A stretch of 64,000 nt of DNA from Legionella sp. PC997 (lineage in GTDB: Bacteria; Pseudomonadota; Gammaproteobacteria; Legionellales; Legionellaceae). Position numbers and translations under genes: made by a program. Below, piece after piece: positions 37,084 to 47,868 of this stretch. Each line of letters starts with the position of its first letter. Position 1 is the first letter of the stretch. The DNA lies in NCBI RefSeq assembly GCF_014109825.1, contig NZ_CP059576.1:1452001-1516000 (forward strand), in the 5' to 3' direction. Below the pieces are notes generated by a model that had not been told where the DNA came from, searched no databases, and saw only the letters and a list, made by a program, of their open reading frames with translations.

Positions 37084-39030
37084 TTATTCTTGCAGCTCTT
37101 CGCGATTCTTAAAATAATCTAAGGCTCCTGGATTTGCCAGAGATTGTAAATTATTCACTGGTAAACCATGAACCACTTGTCTAACTGCTATTTCAACAAT
37201 CTTGCCGCTGATCGTGCGTGGGATATCCGCTACTTGCACTATTTTTGCTGGCACGTGCCTTGGTGAAGCATTTTGACGAATCGTTAAACGAATTTTATTC
37301 ATCAATTCTTCTGTGAGTTCCATTTTGTCTCGTAATTTAACAAATAAAACAACTCGTACATCATCTTGCCAATCTTGGCCAATCACAATGCTATCAATTA
37401 CTTCATCTATTTTTTCTACTTGGCGATAAATCTCTGCAGTACCAATACGTACTCCGCCAGGATTTAAAACAGCATCGGATCGTCCATAAATAATCAATCC
37501 ATTGTGGGCGGTAATTTCTGCAAAATCACCATGGGCCCATACTCCAGGAAAGCGTTCAAAGTAAGCATGTTGGTAAGCGGTTCTGTCAGGATCATTCCAA
37601 AAACCTACAGGCATGGATGGAAAGGGTGCGGTACAAACTAATTCCCCTCGCTCTTCGTGAACCGGCTGGCCTTGTTCATTATAAACTTCAACAGCCATCC
37701 CAAGTCCAAAACATTGTAATTCACCTCGGTAAATAGGGAGTATGGGATTACCTAAGGCAAAGCAAGAAATGATATCCGTGCCACCTGAAATGGAACAAAG
37801 CTGGACATCATTTTTAATTTGTTCATAAACGTAATCATAATTTTTGGGGAGCAGTGGTGATCCTGTGGAAAGAATGCATCGCAAATGAGTTAAATCAAAT
37901 TCATCTTTCGGTTTTACTCCTGCTTTTTCTATGGAAGAGATGAATTTGGCGCTGGTACCAAACACAGTTACTTGTTCTTCAGCAAGGAGCTTAAATAAAC
38001 GATTACTTTCGGGATAGGTCGGCGAGCCTTCATATAAGGTTAGCGTTGTTCCTAAGGCAAGTGCAGAAACGGTCCAGTTCCACATCATCCATCCGCAAGT
38101 AGTATAAAAGCATAAGTTGTCGTTAGGGTGCAAATCTGTATGTAACCCTAATTCTTTAATGTGTTGCAATAGGGTGCCGCCTGCTCCATGGATAATGCAC
38201 TTAGGTTTGCCAGTCGTTCCTGATGAGAACATAATATAAACTGGATGTTCGAAAGGTAAAGAAACAAATTCGCAGTGACTTGCTGGACGAAGAAAATCAT
38301 TCCAATATTGTGCTTTGGGCAATCCAGAACTATCTATAGATTCATTTATATTGGGACAGATAACGATTTGCTTGAGCGAAGGAATAGCATCGTTTAGTTG
38401 TTTGATTTTTTCCAACCCACTGTGTTTTTTACCTTGATATTGATGTCCATCACAGATAAACAATATTTTAGGCTCAATTTGACCCAACCGATCAATTGCC
38501 GCTTGTGCGCCAAAATCAGGTGAGCAAGACGACCAAATTGCTCCTAATGAAGTAGTGGCAAGCATAGCAATAATGGTTTGCGATGTATTGGGCATTAAAG
38601 CAGCTACTCTATCACCAACCTTAACCCCTGCTGCTTTTAAACCTGCTGCACATTGCGCAACCAGTGCATAAAGTAGCTCATAGCTAATTACTTGTTTGTC
38701 GTTATCTTCATTAAGACTAATCAAGGCTGGATGTTTGTCTTTACGTGATAATAGTTTTTCAGCAAAATTAAATTGAGCCCCCGCGAACCAATGCGAGTTG
38801 AGCATTTGATTATTTTTACCGTGATTCAAAATCTGGTATGGGACTGTATCGAACTTAACATGAAAAAAATCGCAAAGTGTGGGCCAAAATGAGTCTGGAT
38901 GTTTAGTAGACCAGGTATGCATATCTTGGTAATTTTCAAAAATTTGGGCGTTTTTTTTGGCCGCGAATTCCATAAAATGCCACATCCTACTGTCTTTAGG
39001 GTGTTTTGGCTTCCATACGGTTTCATTCAT
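37084..39030 (-). CDS. aacS: acetoacetyl-CoA synthetase
   Basis: 648 residues; length and order fit the AacS subgroup of AMP-forming acyl-CoA synthetases. The ATP loop is MFSSGTTGKPKCIIHGAGG and the adenylate motif YGRSDAVLNPGGVRIGTAEI; the catalytic Lys motif is RTISGKIVEIAVR. N-terminal QILNHGKNNQ and WFAGAQFNFAEKLLSR are AacS-specific. It activates acetoacetate, the end product of the leucine pathway, so the thiolase encoded earlier can cut it to two acetyl-CoA. Last gene of the leucine operon; 115 bases separate it from hmgL. Confidence 0.92.
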   Translation of the reverse strand: MNETVWKPKHPKDSRMWHFMEFAAKKNAQIFENYQDMHTWSTKHPDSFWPTLCDFFHVKFDTVPYQILNHGKNNQMLNSHWFAGAQFNFAEKLLSRKDKHPALISLNEDNDKQVISYELLYALVAQCAAGLKAAGVKVGDRVAALMPNTSQTIIAMLATTSLGAIWSSCSPDFGAQAAIDRLGQIEPKILFICDGHQYQGKKHSGLEKIKQLNDAIPSLKQIVICPNINESIDSSGLPKAQYWNDFLRPASHCEFVSLPFEHPVYIMFSSGTTGKPKCIIHGAGGTLLQHIKELGLHTDLHPNDNLCFYTTCGWMMWNWTVSALALGTTLTLYEGSPTYPESNRLFKLLAEEQVTVFGTSAKFISSIEKAGVKPKDEFDLTHLRCILSTGSPLLPKNYDYVYEQIKNDVQLCSISGGTDIISCFALGNPILPIYRGELQCFGLGMAVEVYNEQGQPVHEERGELVCTAPFPSMPVGFWNDPDRTAYQHAYFERFPGVWAHGDFAEITAHNGLIIYGRSDAVLNPGGVRIGTAEIYRQVEKIDEVIDSIVIGQDWQDDVRVVLFVKLRDKMELTEELMNKIRLTIRQNASPRHVPAKIVQVADIPRTISGKIVEIAVRQVVHGLPVNNLQSLANPGALDYFKNREELQE

Positions 39031-39145
39031 GTTTCATTCTCTCTTAATTATTGAAACGATTCTATGCTAATTTTTACACTTCATATCGGTCAACTCGATG
39101 CAATTAGATAGTCTCAACGGAGTGAGTTGTAACTAGGATAATGTC

Positions 39146-40054
39146 TTAAGTACAAGGATTTGCTAACATTGCATTTGCAACTTTAGATTGATTTTTACGT
39201 CCTAAAATTTTACAGATCATGTCGCCAGCTGTCACAATTTTAAATATATCAACCCCAGTGTTAATTCCTAAACCATGCATTAAGTATAGAACGTCTTCAG
39301 TGGCTACATTGCCGCTTGCTCCGCGTGCATAGGGACAACCGCCCAGTCCAGCAACGGAACTATCAAAACGGTGAACTCCATGTTGTAATGAGGAATAAAT
39401 ATTAGCTATGGCTTGCCCATACGTGTCATGAAAATGCATTGCTAGCTGGTGCAAGGGTACTATTTTTAAGACGTGTTCGAGCAAAAGATGGGTTTGATGG
39501 GGCGTTCCCACGCCAATCGTATCTCCTAATGAGATCTCATCGACATCTAAGTCTAACAAACGTTTAGTTACCTCAACGACTTTTTGTGGGGCTACACTTC
39601 CTTCATATGGACAGCCCAGAACACAGGAAATATAGCCTCGTACTCGGATGTTATTTTCTTTAGCTAAGGCGAGAACAGGTTTAAAACGAATAATGCTCTC
39701 TTCGATAGAACAATTAATGTTTCGTTGATTAAACTGTTCGCTTGCTGCGGTAAATACTGCAATTTCTTTAACACCTGCTTCTAGTGCTTTGAGCATTCCC
39801 TGTTCATTAGGAACCAGTGCCGAATAGTGAAGGGATGGTACTTTTTCTACAGCCCGGAATACTTCATTATGGTCCGCCAATTGTGGAATTGCCTTCGCAG
39901 ATACAAAGCTGGTCACCTCGATATATTGCAGGCCGGATTTACTTAATAAATTGATTAATTCAATTTTGTGTTTGCTCGACACAAAAGAAGATTCATTTTG
40001 CAACCCATCTCGAGGGCCTACTTCTATAATGGTTACATTTTGCGGATAGTCCAT
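39146..40054 (-). CDS. mvaB: hydroxymethylglutaryl-CoA lyase
   Basis: 302 residues. TIM-barrel signature IIEVGPRDGLQNE at the N-terminus (metal ligand), and SVAGLGGCPYARGASGN near residue 230 with the conserved catalytic Cys. It splits HMG-CoA to acetyl-CoA and acetoacetate. Gene order places it after mccA in the leucine operon. The 115-bp spacer to mccA contains a possible weak remnant of the repeat family. Confidence 0.95.
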   Translation of the reverse strand: MDYPQNVTIIEVGPRDGLQNESSFVSSKHKIELINLLSKSGLQYIEVTSFVSAKAIPQLADHNEVFRAVEKVPSLHYSALVPNEQGMLKALEAGVKEIAVFTAASEQFNQRNINCSIEESIIRFKPVLALAKENNIRVRGYISCVLGCPYEGSVAPQKVVEVTKRLLDLDVDEISLGDTIGVGTPHQTHLLLEHVLKIVPLHQLAMHFHDTYGQAIANIYSSLQHGVHRFDSSVAGLGGCPYARGASGNVATEDVLYLMHGLGINTGVDIFKIVTAGDMICKILGRKNQSKVANAMLANPCT

Positions 40055-40169
40055 AATTATCTCTTTTAATATTCCCGAGGCGGTTTTACGTGCTGGTGGA
40101 CGAACTATAATGCACGCGAACCTGGAGTATTTTGGCTTCAGCCAGCTTGATCAAAGGATCAAACTTAGT

Positions 40170-42134
40170 TTAAGAATCTGCCTCACTTAATGCCAGTAAT
40201 TCCTCTCCTTCATTCACTTGAGCTCCTACAGTATAAAATATATCCAGTAAAATTCCGTCGGTGGGGGCATGAATGGTATGTTCCATTTTCATAGCTTCTA
40301 ATACAATCAAGCGATCACCAGCTTTCACCTTTTCACCAATATTTTTTAAGATGGCGACCACCGTAGCTGGCATGGGCGCAGTGAGTTGCCCTTTATGAGC
40401 AGTGGTTTGGGTACCTAGGGTTTCCCAATTAAATCGTTCGATAGTAATTTGCCCTTGATTCGTATACAAGGTTAGGGATTCTTTTTCATTTTCAATTGTA
40501 GCGTGAAAATATTGTTTTTTTGTTTCAATATAAAGTTTATTCCCGACTAAATGTGCATGGATCACATGTTCGTACGTTTTGAATTGCACTTTAAACTGAC
40601 TCTTATTAATTGGAGTAATAAAAGCTTCAATCAGCTCATCCTTATCTTTATAGCGCCATATCCAATGACTTGCTAATTGAGATTGCCAAGAAAACGTTTC
40701 TGCCAATAAGGGATCTTGTAAAGAACTTATATTGTGCAAATAATCAAAGCCTACAGCCATGAGTAGGGCGGTTTCTTTGTTTGGTATTGGGAGTTTTATT
40801 TCTTCTTTACTTAAAAAATCAGTACTGAGTTCTGCCTGTTTAAATTTAGGGTGTTGGCAAATAGCATGTAAAAATGGAATATTCGTTTTTACCCCACCAA
40901 TAAAATATTGGGATAAAGCCTGTTCTAACCGAGATAATGCTTCATCCCGATCAGTTCCCCACACAATAAGCTTAGCGATCATGGGATCATAGTACATAGT
41001 AATTTGCGAGGAGATTTGTACTCCAGTATCTATGCGTATGCCATCCCCTGAAGATTCTTGCAAAAAATGTATTTGCCCTATTGAAGGGATGAAATCGTGA
41101 TGCGGATCTTCAGCGTAGATGCGGCATTCTATTGCATGACCCTGTGCTTGAATTTTATCCTGTGACAAAGGTAAAGGTTCATTAGCAGCAATTTTTAATT
41201 GCCAGGCCACTAAATCAAGTCCCGTAATCATTTCCGTTACTGGATGTTCTACCTGCAATCGAGTATTCATTTCCATAAAATAGAATTGTTCTGAGCCATC
41301 TACTAAAAACTCAACGGTACCTGCACCACTGTATTTGATAGAGCGTGCTACTTCGCAAGCGGCCTCTGCAAGTTTTTGGCGTAATGTTGAAGATAAATTG
41401 GGTGCAGGGGCTTCTTCAATAATTTTTTGATGTCGACGTTGAATGGAACAATCGCGTTCGAATAAATGAACTACATTGCCATGATTATCAGCCATGATTT
41501 GCAATTCAACATGTCGAGGATGAAGAACTAGTTTTTCTATAATCATGGTGTCATCAGCAAAACTTGCCATGGACTCACGTTTGGCTCCCGCTAAGGCAGC
41601 ACTAAACTCCGATTCCTGGTGAACCGCCCGCATCCCTTTCCCGCCACCACCATTTGCTGCTTTAATTAAGACAGGAAATCCTATTTTTTTTGCCTCAGTC
41701 AGCAATTTGTCTTCGGCCTGTTCACTGCCATGATAGCCAGGGGTTAAGGGCACTTTGGTTCGTTCCAGTAATTGTTTGGCTAATTGTTTGGATGCCATTG
41801 CTTCCATAGCTTCAATAGAAGGGCCAATAAATATAATACCCGCCTCCCTACATGCTTTGGCAAACTCAGGATTTTCAGATAAAAATCCATAACCAGGGTG
41901 AATGGCTTGTGCACCAGATTCCTTGGCAACCTGAATTATATTAGTGATATTGAGATAGCTGTCTTTAGCAGGTGCATCACCCACAAAATAAGCACTGTCA
42001 GCACTGCGTACATGCAAACTGTCTTTATCAACCGAGGAATAAATAGCCACTGTTTGAATGCCCATAGAACGAGCAGTTTTGATAATTCTGCACGCAATTT
42101 CACCGCGGTTGGCAATAAGAATTTTATTAAACAT
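40170..42134 (-). CDS. mccA: methylcrotonyl-CoA carboxylase, biotin-carrying alpha subunit
   Basis: 654 residues. Biotin carboxylase domain with the ATP-grasp region ([16 protein letters not shown]) and [13 protein letters not shown]. It ends with a biotinyl domain with the biotinylated lysine in [14 protein letters not shown]. With MccB it carboxylates 3-methylcrotonyl-CoA to 3-methylglutaconyl-CoA. SD GAGG is four bases before ATG. Separated from the hydratase by repeat copy 7's relative (42196-42276). Confidence 0.95.
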   Translation of the reverse strand: MFNKILIANRGEIACRIIKTARSMGIQTVAIYSSVDKDSLHVRSADSAYFVGDAPAKDSYLNITNIIQVAKESGAQAIHPGYGFLSENPEFAKACREAGIIFIGPSIEAMEAMASKQLAKQLLERTKVPLTPGYHGSEQAEDKLLTEAKKIGFPVLIKAANGGGGKGMRAVHQESEFSAALAGAKRESMASFADDTMIIEKLVLHPRHVELQIMADNHGNVVHLFERDCSIQRRHQKIIEEAPAPNLSSTLRQKLAEAACEVARSIKYSGAGTVEFLVDGSEQFYFMEMNTRLQVEHPVTEMITGLDLVAWQLKIAANEPLPLSQDKIQAQGHAIECRIYAEDPHHDFIPSIGQIHFLQESSGDGIRIDTGVQISSQITMYYDPMIAKLIVWGTDRDEALSRLEQALSQYFIGGVKTNIPFLHAICQHPKFKQAELSTDFLSKEEIKLPIPNKETALLMAVGFDYLHNISSLQDPLLAETFSWQSQLASHWIWRYKDKDELIEAFITPINKSQFKVQFKTYEHVIHAHLVGNKLYIETKKQYFHATIENEKESLTLYTNQGQITIERFNWETLGTQTTAHKGQLTAPMPATVVAILKNIGEKVKAGDRLIVLEAMKMEHTIHAPTDGILLDIFYTVGAQVNEGEELLALSEADS

Positions 42135-42195
42135 AGTGCCTCATTAATTTAACTTTTATATGCTCTCATCATTATCCAACGTAGTCCGAATGCTT

Positions 42196-42276
42196 TGTAG
42201 CTTGGTGCAGCGAAGCGAAACCCGGGAATAATAGGTCACCAATCCAGGGTTTCACTGAACCTTCACTAAGCCCTAC
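42196..42276. repeat. dispersed palindromic repeat, copy in the leucine operon
   Basis: Between the hydratase and mccA genes, 61 bases before the mccA ATG. Left arm GCAGCGAAGCGAAACCCGGG, right half CCAGGGTTTCACTGAACCTT; tips TGTAG and CTACA. It interrupts an operon, so a transcript crosses it. Confidence 0.75.
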
Positions 42277-42293
42277 ATTAACATACTACGATT

Positions 42294-43070
42294 TTAGCGC
42301 CAATTAGGCGTTTCTTTCTTTAAGAATGCATTAAGCCCTTGTTGTCCTTCACTGGATACTCTTTTTTTAGCAATCAAAGATGCAGTGTAAGAGACAAGCT
42401 CTTCATTTATTTTTTTATGTGCTACATAACTTGTTAGTAGTTTGGATGCTTTGACTGCTTCAGGAGCATTACTGCTGATTTGTTTTGCGTAATTAAGCGT
42501 GAACTCCAACAATTTGTCTTCGGGAACACAATGTTGTACTAAATGCAACGACAATGCTTTAACTGCATCGAAAATTTCCGCGCTCATGAATAACGCTTTA
42601 GCGCTGCGCTCACCGATAGCTTGAACTACGTAAGGACTAATTACTGCGGGTATCAAACCTAATTTCACTTCCGAAAAACAAAAACGTGCTGATTCAGAGG
42701 CAATAGTAATGTCACATGCTGCAGCAAGTCCTGCGCCACCACCAAAAGCTGATCCGTGGACCATGGCTAAGGTCGGTTTGGGACTTTGATTTAATGTGAA
42801 CATTAGCTTACCAAGTACCATTGCGTCTCGTAAATTTTCTTCTTCATTATACTGAGCCATGTTTTGCATCCAACCTAAATCAGCGCCTGCAGAAAAATGT
42901 TTTCCATTTGCCTTAAGGACAATAACTCGGACATTGGAATTGACAATTGCTGCATCAAGTTGGTGTTGCATTTCACTTAAAAGTTTATTATCAAAAGCGT
43001 TATGTTTGCTCACTCGATTTAGGGTGAGTAAACACAAGCGATCATGAATTTCGTACAACAAGTCGCTCAT
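42294..43070 (-). CDS. liuC: enoyl-CoA hydratase (methylglutaconyl-CoA hydratase, LiuC-like)
   Basis: 258 residues, crotonase fold. The oxyanion blocks are GKHFSAGADLGWMQNM and MVHGSAFGGGAGLAAACD; the second glutamate region is CFSEVKLGLIPAVISPYV. Its place between mccB and mccA supports the methylglutaconyl-CoA hydratase role in leucine breakdown (LiuC in Pseudomonas). SD GGAG is seven bases before ATG, and it starts 11 bases after mccB. Confidence 0.88.
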   Translation of the reverse strand: MSDLLYEIHDRLCLLTLNRVSKHNAFDNKLLSEMQHQLDAAIVNSNVRVIVLKANGKHFSAGADLGWMQNMAQYNEEENLRDAMVLGKLMFTLNQSPKPTLAMVHGSAFGGGAGLAAACDITIASESARFCFSEVKLGLIPAVISPYVVQAIGERSAKALFMSAEIFDAVKALSLHLVQHCVPEDKLLEFTLNYAKQISSNAPEAVKASKLLTSYVAHKKINEELVSYTASLIAKKRVSSEGQQGLNAFLKKETPNWR

Positions 43071-43081
43071 CAGTATGCTCC

Positions 43082-44689
43082 TTACATGCGAAATACGCCA
43101 AATCGGGTTGGCTCGATAGGATTATTTAATGCTGCTGATAAACCTAAACCTAATACTTTGCGTGTATCCTGTGGCGCAATGACTCCATCATCCCACAACC
43201 GAGCACTGGCATAATATGGATTTCCTTGCATTTCATATTGAGAACGCAATTGTTCTTTAAAGCGCTCTTCCTCAGCCCGAGGCCAATCGCTCCCTTGCTT
43301 GGCTAGTTTATCTCGATTTACTTGTGCTAAAACATTAGCTGCTTGTTCTCCACCCATTACTGAAATACGTGAGTTAGGCCAAGACCACATAAAATTAGGA
43401 TTATAGGCACGCCCACACATGGCATAATTACCCGCTCCAAAACTACCGCCAACAATTACCGTAAATTTTGGAACATTTGCATTGGCCACTGCGGTCACCA
43501 TTTTGGCACCATGTTTTGCAATACCCGAGGCTTCATATTTAGAACCAACCATAAAGCCGGTAATATTTTGCAGAAAGAGTAAAGGAATTTTACGTTGGCA
43601 ACAGAGTTCGATAAAGTGGGTTCCTTTCAGGGCACTTTCACTAAACAAAATACCGTTGTTGGCAATTATTCCTATAGGATAACCATATAAATGTGCGAAG
43701 CCACAAACTAAAGTGGTACCAAAGAGGGCTTTAAACTCATCAAACTCTGAACCATCTACAATCCGTGCAATAATTTCACGAATATCAAAAGGTTTTCTCG
43801 GGTCAGCAGGGATGATGCCGTTAAGATCCTTACTGTCATAAAGTGGTTCAACGGTCTCAATACGCTTTAATTGTTGCGGTTTTTTGCGGTTCAAATGACT
43901 TATAGCGACACGTGCCAGATGAAGCGCATGGGCATCATCTTCTGCATAATGATCTGCTACACCTGAGTGCCGGCAATGGACTTCTGCACCACCTAATTCT
44001 TCTGCACTGATGACTTCGCCTGTCGCTGCTTTGACAAGAGGAGGGCCGCCAAGAAAAATCGTGGCTTGATTCTTCACCATAATAGATTCATCTGCCATGG
44101 CTGGAACATACGCACCCCCAGCAGTACAAGAACCCATTACTACTGCAATTTGAGGAATATTTTGCGCCGACATTTGTGCCTGATTGAAAAATATCCTCCC
44201 AAAATGATCACGGTCAGGGAATACTTCATCCTGATGAGGCAGATAAGCGCCTCCTGAATCTACTAAGTAAATGCAAGGTAAATGATTTATTAAAGCGATT
44301 TCTTGCGCTCTTAGATGTTTTTTTACCGTTAATGGATAATAAGTGCCGCCTTTTACAGTGGCATCATTGACCACAATGACACATTCAATGCCTGAAACCC
44401 AGCCAATTCCTGTAATTATCCCAGCAGCGGGAACCGCATCATCATAAACTTGATATGCTGCAAGCTGGGAAAGTTCAAGAAAAGGACTGCCAGGATCAAG
44501 AAGTTGTTGTAACCGTTCTCTTGGTAATAATTTACCATGTTTTAAATGACGAGCTCGTGCTTTTTCGTCGCCGCCTAAAGCAATGTGCTGAATTCGATTT
44601 TGTAATTCATCTACTAAGGCCTGCATAGCCGCCTGATTGGTCTTGAACTCTTGACTGCTTGTATTGATTTGACTGATTAATTTTGCCAT
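43082..44689 (-). CDS. mccB: methylcrotonyl-CoA carboxylase beta subunit
   Basis: 535 residues from the ATG at 44689, with SD GAGG six bases upstream; an upstream frame to 44737 has no SD and would overlap the preceding gene. Carboxyltransferase fold: [19 protein letters not shown], the acyl-CoA pocket [18 protein letters not shown], and [17 protein letters not shown]. The C-terminal half has [20 protein letters not shown]. It transfers CO2 from biotin on MccA to methylcrotonyl-CoA. It sits eight bases after the small membrane-protein gene. Confidence 0.95.
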   Translation of the reverse strand: MAKLISQINTSSQEFKTNQAAMQALVDELQNRIQHIALGGDEKARARHLKHGKLLPRERLQQLLDPGSPFLELSQLAAYQVYDDAVPAAGIITGIGWVSGIECVIVVNDATVKGGTYYPLTVKKHLRAQEIALINHLPCIYLVDSGGAYLPHQDEVFPDRDHFGRIFFNQAQMSAQNIPQIAVVMGSCTAGGAYVPAMADESIMVKNQATIFLGGPPLVKAATGEVISAEELGGAEVHCRHSGVADHYAEDDAHALHLARVAISHLNRKKPQQLKRIETVEPLYDSKDLNGIIPADPRKPFDIREIIARIVDGSEFDEFKALFGTTLVCGFAHLYGYPIGIIANNGILFSESALKGTHFIELCCQRKIPLLFLQNITGFMVGSKYEASGIAKHGAKMVTAVANANVPKFTVIVGGSFGAGNYAMCGRAYNPNFMWSWPNSRISVMGGEQAANVLAQVNRDKLAKQGSDWPRAEEERFKEQLRSQYEMQGNPYYASARLWDDGVIAPQDTRKVLGLGLSAALNNPIEPTRFGVFRM

Positions 44690-44697
44690 GCCTATCC

Positions 44698-45012
44698 TCA
44701 TCGTACCAAAATATCGCTTAAAACGATGATTGTCCAAATAATCCAGGTAATCGCAATAAAGTGAGGCATATCCCCACCTTTTATAAGCCTATAAGCAAGC
44801 GCCGGAATGGCAGTAATGATCAGAGGCAATAGGATAAGAACGAGAATTTTGCGAATCACCAGTCCCCAACCCGTTTGGCTGAATATAGGGGTTAATTTCA
44901 AATTAATATAGGTAAAAAATACATCAATGTAGACAATAATGAGGTGAGCGTATTTAGCAAAAAGGACTACTAAAATACTCATTAATAGGTAGATAAGACT
45001 GTGTCGTATCAT
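44698..45012 (-). CDS. small membrane protein embedded in the leucine operon
   Basis: 104 residues from the third Met (ATG at 45012, AAAGG six bases upstream); the ATG at 45018 overlaps the SD. Three hydrophobic segments are readable: about 6-28, 55-76 and 83-100. No motif recognised. It lies between thiolase and mccB with an eight-base gap, so it is co-transcribed with carboxylase genes, although none of the family enzymes needs a membrane partner. A metabolite or ion permeation role is possible, but nothing supports a choice. Confidence 0.7.
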   Translation of the reverse strand: MIRHSLIYLLMSILVVLFAKYAHLIIVYIDVFFTYINLKLTPIFSQTGWGLVIRKILVLILLPLIITAIPALAYRLIKGGDMPHFIAITWIIWTIIVLSDILVR

Positions 45013-45066
45013 GAACATCCTTTTTATTAAAGATCCCCCATCTCACAGATAGGGGATGTTTTCATT

Positions 45067-46251
45067 TTAAATTAATTCAATTGCCATTGCGGTTGCTTCA
45101 CCACCACCAATACATAATGAAGCGACGCCACGTTTTTTCCCTTGATGTTTTAATGCGTGAATTAATGTTACTAAAATACGCGCGCCGGATGCCCCGATAG
45201 GGTGACCCAATGCACAAGCTCCGCCATGAATATTAACCTGTTCTGGATTTAATTCAAGTTGTGTCATAGCCGCCATTGTTACTACTGCAAATGCTTCATT
45301 TATTTCATAAAGATCTACATCATTTTGTTTCCAAGAGGCTTTATTCATGACCTTACGAATCGCATCTACAGGTGCTGTAGTAAACCACTCAGGGGCTTGC
45401 GAGTGGCTGGCATGGGCAACAATGCGAGCAATGGGCTTGATCCCGCGTTTTTCTGCTTGTCCAGCACTCATTAAAATTAGACTTGCTGCACCATCAGAGA
45501 TGGAGCTTGAATTGGCTGCGGTAACGGTTCCGTCGGATTTAAAAGCGGGTTTTAATTGAGGTATCTTTGACATTTTTGTGGCATCAGGACCTTCATCTAC
45601 AGACACAGTGATGTCACCCTTACGAGTATTGATAGTTACTGGGACAATCTCTTCTTTAAAGGCACCGTTTTCGATTGCTTGTAACGCTCTGCTCATGGAA
45701 CGAGTAGCAAATTCGTCTTGTTGCTCTCTGCTAAAATTAAAGTGACTTGCTGTTGCTTCGGCAAAAACACCCATTAATTTCCCTCTATCATACGCATCTT
45801 CTAATCCATCCAAGAACATATGATCTTTTAATTCACCATGTCCTAATCTGTATCCTGAACGTGCTTTACTCAAGAGATAAGGTGCATTACTCATACTTTC
45901 CATCCCACTTGCAAGAACAATATTTGTAGTTCCTGCACGGATTAAATCATGAGCGAGCATCACGGCTTTCATTCCTGAGCCACACATTTTGTTGATTGTA
46001 GTTGCTCCTGAAGAATTGGGTAAACCTGCTTTAATTGCAGCTTGTCGCGCAGGAGCTTGACCAATTCCAGCTTGTAAAACACAACCACTAATTACTTCAT
46101 CTATTTCAGCTGGGCTAATTCCTGCTTGAGATAGGGCAGCCACATGTGCAATTGCTCCTAATTCTGGAGCTGAAAGACCTGATAAATTGCCTAACATGCC
46201 CCCCATAGGTGTTCTTTTTGCTGCAACGATTACTATGTCATTCTGTTCCAT
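45067..46251 (-). CDS. atoB: acetyl-CoA C-acetyltransferase (thiolase)
   Basis: 394 residues, standard thiolase. The nucleophile is Cys90 in INKMCGSGMK, and GGACALGHPIGASGAR (about 344-359) plus SLCIGGGEA near the end supply the other active-site residues. It cuts acetoacetyl-CoA to two acetyl-CoA, or makes acetoacetyl-CoA for PHB. Together with AacS it closes the leucine route. SD GGAAG is seven bases before ATG, 12 bases after the ivd stop. Confidence 0.94.
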   Translation of the reverse strand: MEQNDIVIVAAKRTPMGGMLGNLSGLSAPELGAIAHVAALSQAGISPAEIDEVISGCVLQAGIGQAPARQAAIKAGLPNSSGATTINKMCGSGMKAVMLAHDLIRAGTTNIVLASGMESMSNAPYLLSKARSGYRLGHGELKDHMFLDGLEDAYDRGKLMGVFAEATASHFNFSREQQDEFATRSMSRALQAIENGAFKEEIVPVTINTRKGDITVSVDEGPDATKMSKIPQLKPAFKSDGTVTAANSSSISDGAASLILMSAGQAEKRGIKPIARIVAHASHSQAPEWFTTAPVDAIRKVMNKASWKQNDVDLYEINEAFAVVTMAAMTQLELNPEQVNIHGGACALGHPIGASGARILVTLIHALKHQGKKRGVASLCIGGGEATAMAIELI

Positions 46252-46263
46252 TTTGATTCTTCC

Positions 46264-47424
46264 TTATGCTGTTTCTTTAAAAAGTTCTCGTCCAATAAGC
46301 ATTCTTCTGATTTCAGAAGTACCAGCCCCTATTTCATACAATTTTGCATCACGCAGTAGGCGTCCTGTAGGATACTCATTGATATATCCATTACCACCAA
46401 GGATTTGTATTGCTTGTAATGCCATTTGGGTTGCTTTTTCAGCAGTGTATAAAATCACGCTTGCAGCATCTTTGCGACTAACCTTACCTTGATCACAAGC
46501 ACGTGCAATGGCATATAAATATGCTCTTGAGGCACCCAGGTCGGTGTACATATCGGCTAATTTCCCTTGAATGAACTGAAATTCGCCTATAGGTTGTTCA
46601 AATTGTTTACGTTCATGTATATAAGGTAAAACAACATCCATACAAGCTTGCATAATCCCTACTGGGCCTGCGGCCAAAATAGTACGCTCATAATCAAGTC
46701 CACTCATTAATACTTTTACACCTTGATTCACTTCACCTAAAACCTGTTCCGCAGGGATTTCACATTGTTCAAATACCAATTCACAGGTATTTGAACCACG
46801 CATTCCTAGCTTGTCGAGTTTTTGAGCTGTTTTAAATCCGGGCATTCCTTTTTCAATCAGAAACGCAGTGATACCTTTACTCGCAGCCTGTTTATCGGTT
46901 TTGGCATAAACAACCAGAACATCGGCATCAGGCCCATTGGTGATCCACATTTTTGTGCCGTTGAGAATATATTTATCGCCTGCTGGACGAGCATGTAATT
47001 GCATACTGACCACATCGGAACCTGAGTTGGATTCACTCATAGCCAGTGCCCCAACATATTCTCCACTAATAAGTTTAGGCAGATATTTTTGCTTTTGCGA
47101 ATGATTACCATTTAAATTAATTTGATTGACGCATAAATTGGAATGAGCCCCGTAGCTTAGGCCTATGGAAGCAGATGCTCGAGAAATTTCTTCCATAGCG
47201 ATGACATGTGCAAGATATCCCATATTGGCACCACCATATTCTTCACTGGCAGTAATTCCTAGTAACCCCATATCTCCTAATTTTCGCCATAAATGATTTG
47301 GAAAAGTGTTACTTTCGTCAATTTGAGCAGCAAGTGGAGCAATTTCAGCACGAGCAAATTGGTAGACACTGTCGCGCAACATGTCGTAAGTTTCGCCGAG
47401 TTGGTAGTTCGGGCCTGTGTACAT
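46264..47424 (-). CDS. ivd: isovaleryl-CoA dehydrogenase
   Basis: 386 residues, acyl-CoA dehydrogenase fold. The catalytic glutamate is at position 246 in [16 protein letters not shown], the place used by isovaleryl-CoA dehydrogenase rather than the C-terminal Glu of most acyl-CoA dehydrogenases. FAD and acyl blocks ([24 protein letters not shown]) are present. It oxidises isovaleryl-CoA to 3-methylcrotonyl-CoA. First gene of the operon; SD AGGAAG lies five bases upstream. Confidence 0.93.
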   Translation of the reverse strand: MYTGPNYQLGETYDMLRDSVYQFARAEIAPLAAQIDESNTFPNHLWRKLGDMGLLGITASEEYGGANMGYLAHVIAMEEISRASASIGLSYGAHSNLCVNQINLNGNHSQKQKYLPKLISGEYVGALAMSESNSGSDVVSMQLHARPAGDKYILNGTKMWITNGPDADVLVVYAKTDKQAASKGITAFLIEKGMPGFKTAQKLDKLGMRGSNTCELVFEQCEIPAEQVLGEVNQGVKVLMSGLDYERTILAAGPVGIMQACMDVVLPYIHERKQFEQPIGEFQFIQGKLADMYTDLGASRAYLYAIARACDQGKVSRKDAASVILYTAEKATQMALQAIQILGGNGYINEYPTGRLLRDAKLYEIGAGTSEIRRMLIGRELFKETA

Positions 47425-47868
47425 AGTGACTTCCTGTTGTTGTAATACCTCTCTGCACTAGATTTTAACGAGCAAAAAAAATTCATCTGTTAATGCAGAG
47501 TGGGTAGTCTGTTGATTTTTATAAATGTGTTAGACTATACCCAATCAAGTTGAAGATGCAAATAGAATTTCTCATATCTTTTTTGCAATGGAACAAGTTA
47601 AAGAAATGATTTGATGAACCCATTGAAATAAGCCTTGATGAAATCAGCTTTTTGGGGATTGACGGGCTTTGTTTAAGTTAAATAGGCAGGTTTAAATAAT
47701 TATTTATTTTTACTATTCAATTTATAGAGTAATAAGTGTTTTATAAATGCTCCTTTACCTGATTTGAAAAATCGCCTAATCTTAAGCCAATGGAAAAACT
47801 ACTGAGATTTTTGAGGTAGTTACAACCAAGTTTATGCGTTTAGTTTTATCTATTTAGGAGAGTCATAC
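47425..47868. other. 444-bp divergent intergenic region, with inverted repeats
   Basis: No gene is seen between ivd and the methyltransferase. CTCTGCA (47451-47457) and TGCAGAG (47494-47500) are a 7-bp inverted repeat flanking the presumed ivd promoter (GTTAAAATC). An imperfect inverted repeat (TGGGTAGTCT/AGACTATACCCA) spans 47501-47543. The stretch AAGTTGAAGATGCAAA after it resembles the edges of some insertion elements, but no partner end was found. Confidence 0.35.

Noticed and set aside
40080..40150. Tenth copy of the palindromic repeat between hmgL and mccA
   Set aside because: A GCTGG/CCAGC pair and a TGAAGC-like stretch are present, but the GAAGCGNAGCGAAACCC core is not recognisable, so it is not counted.
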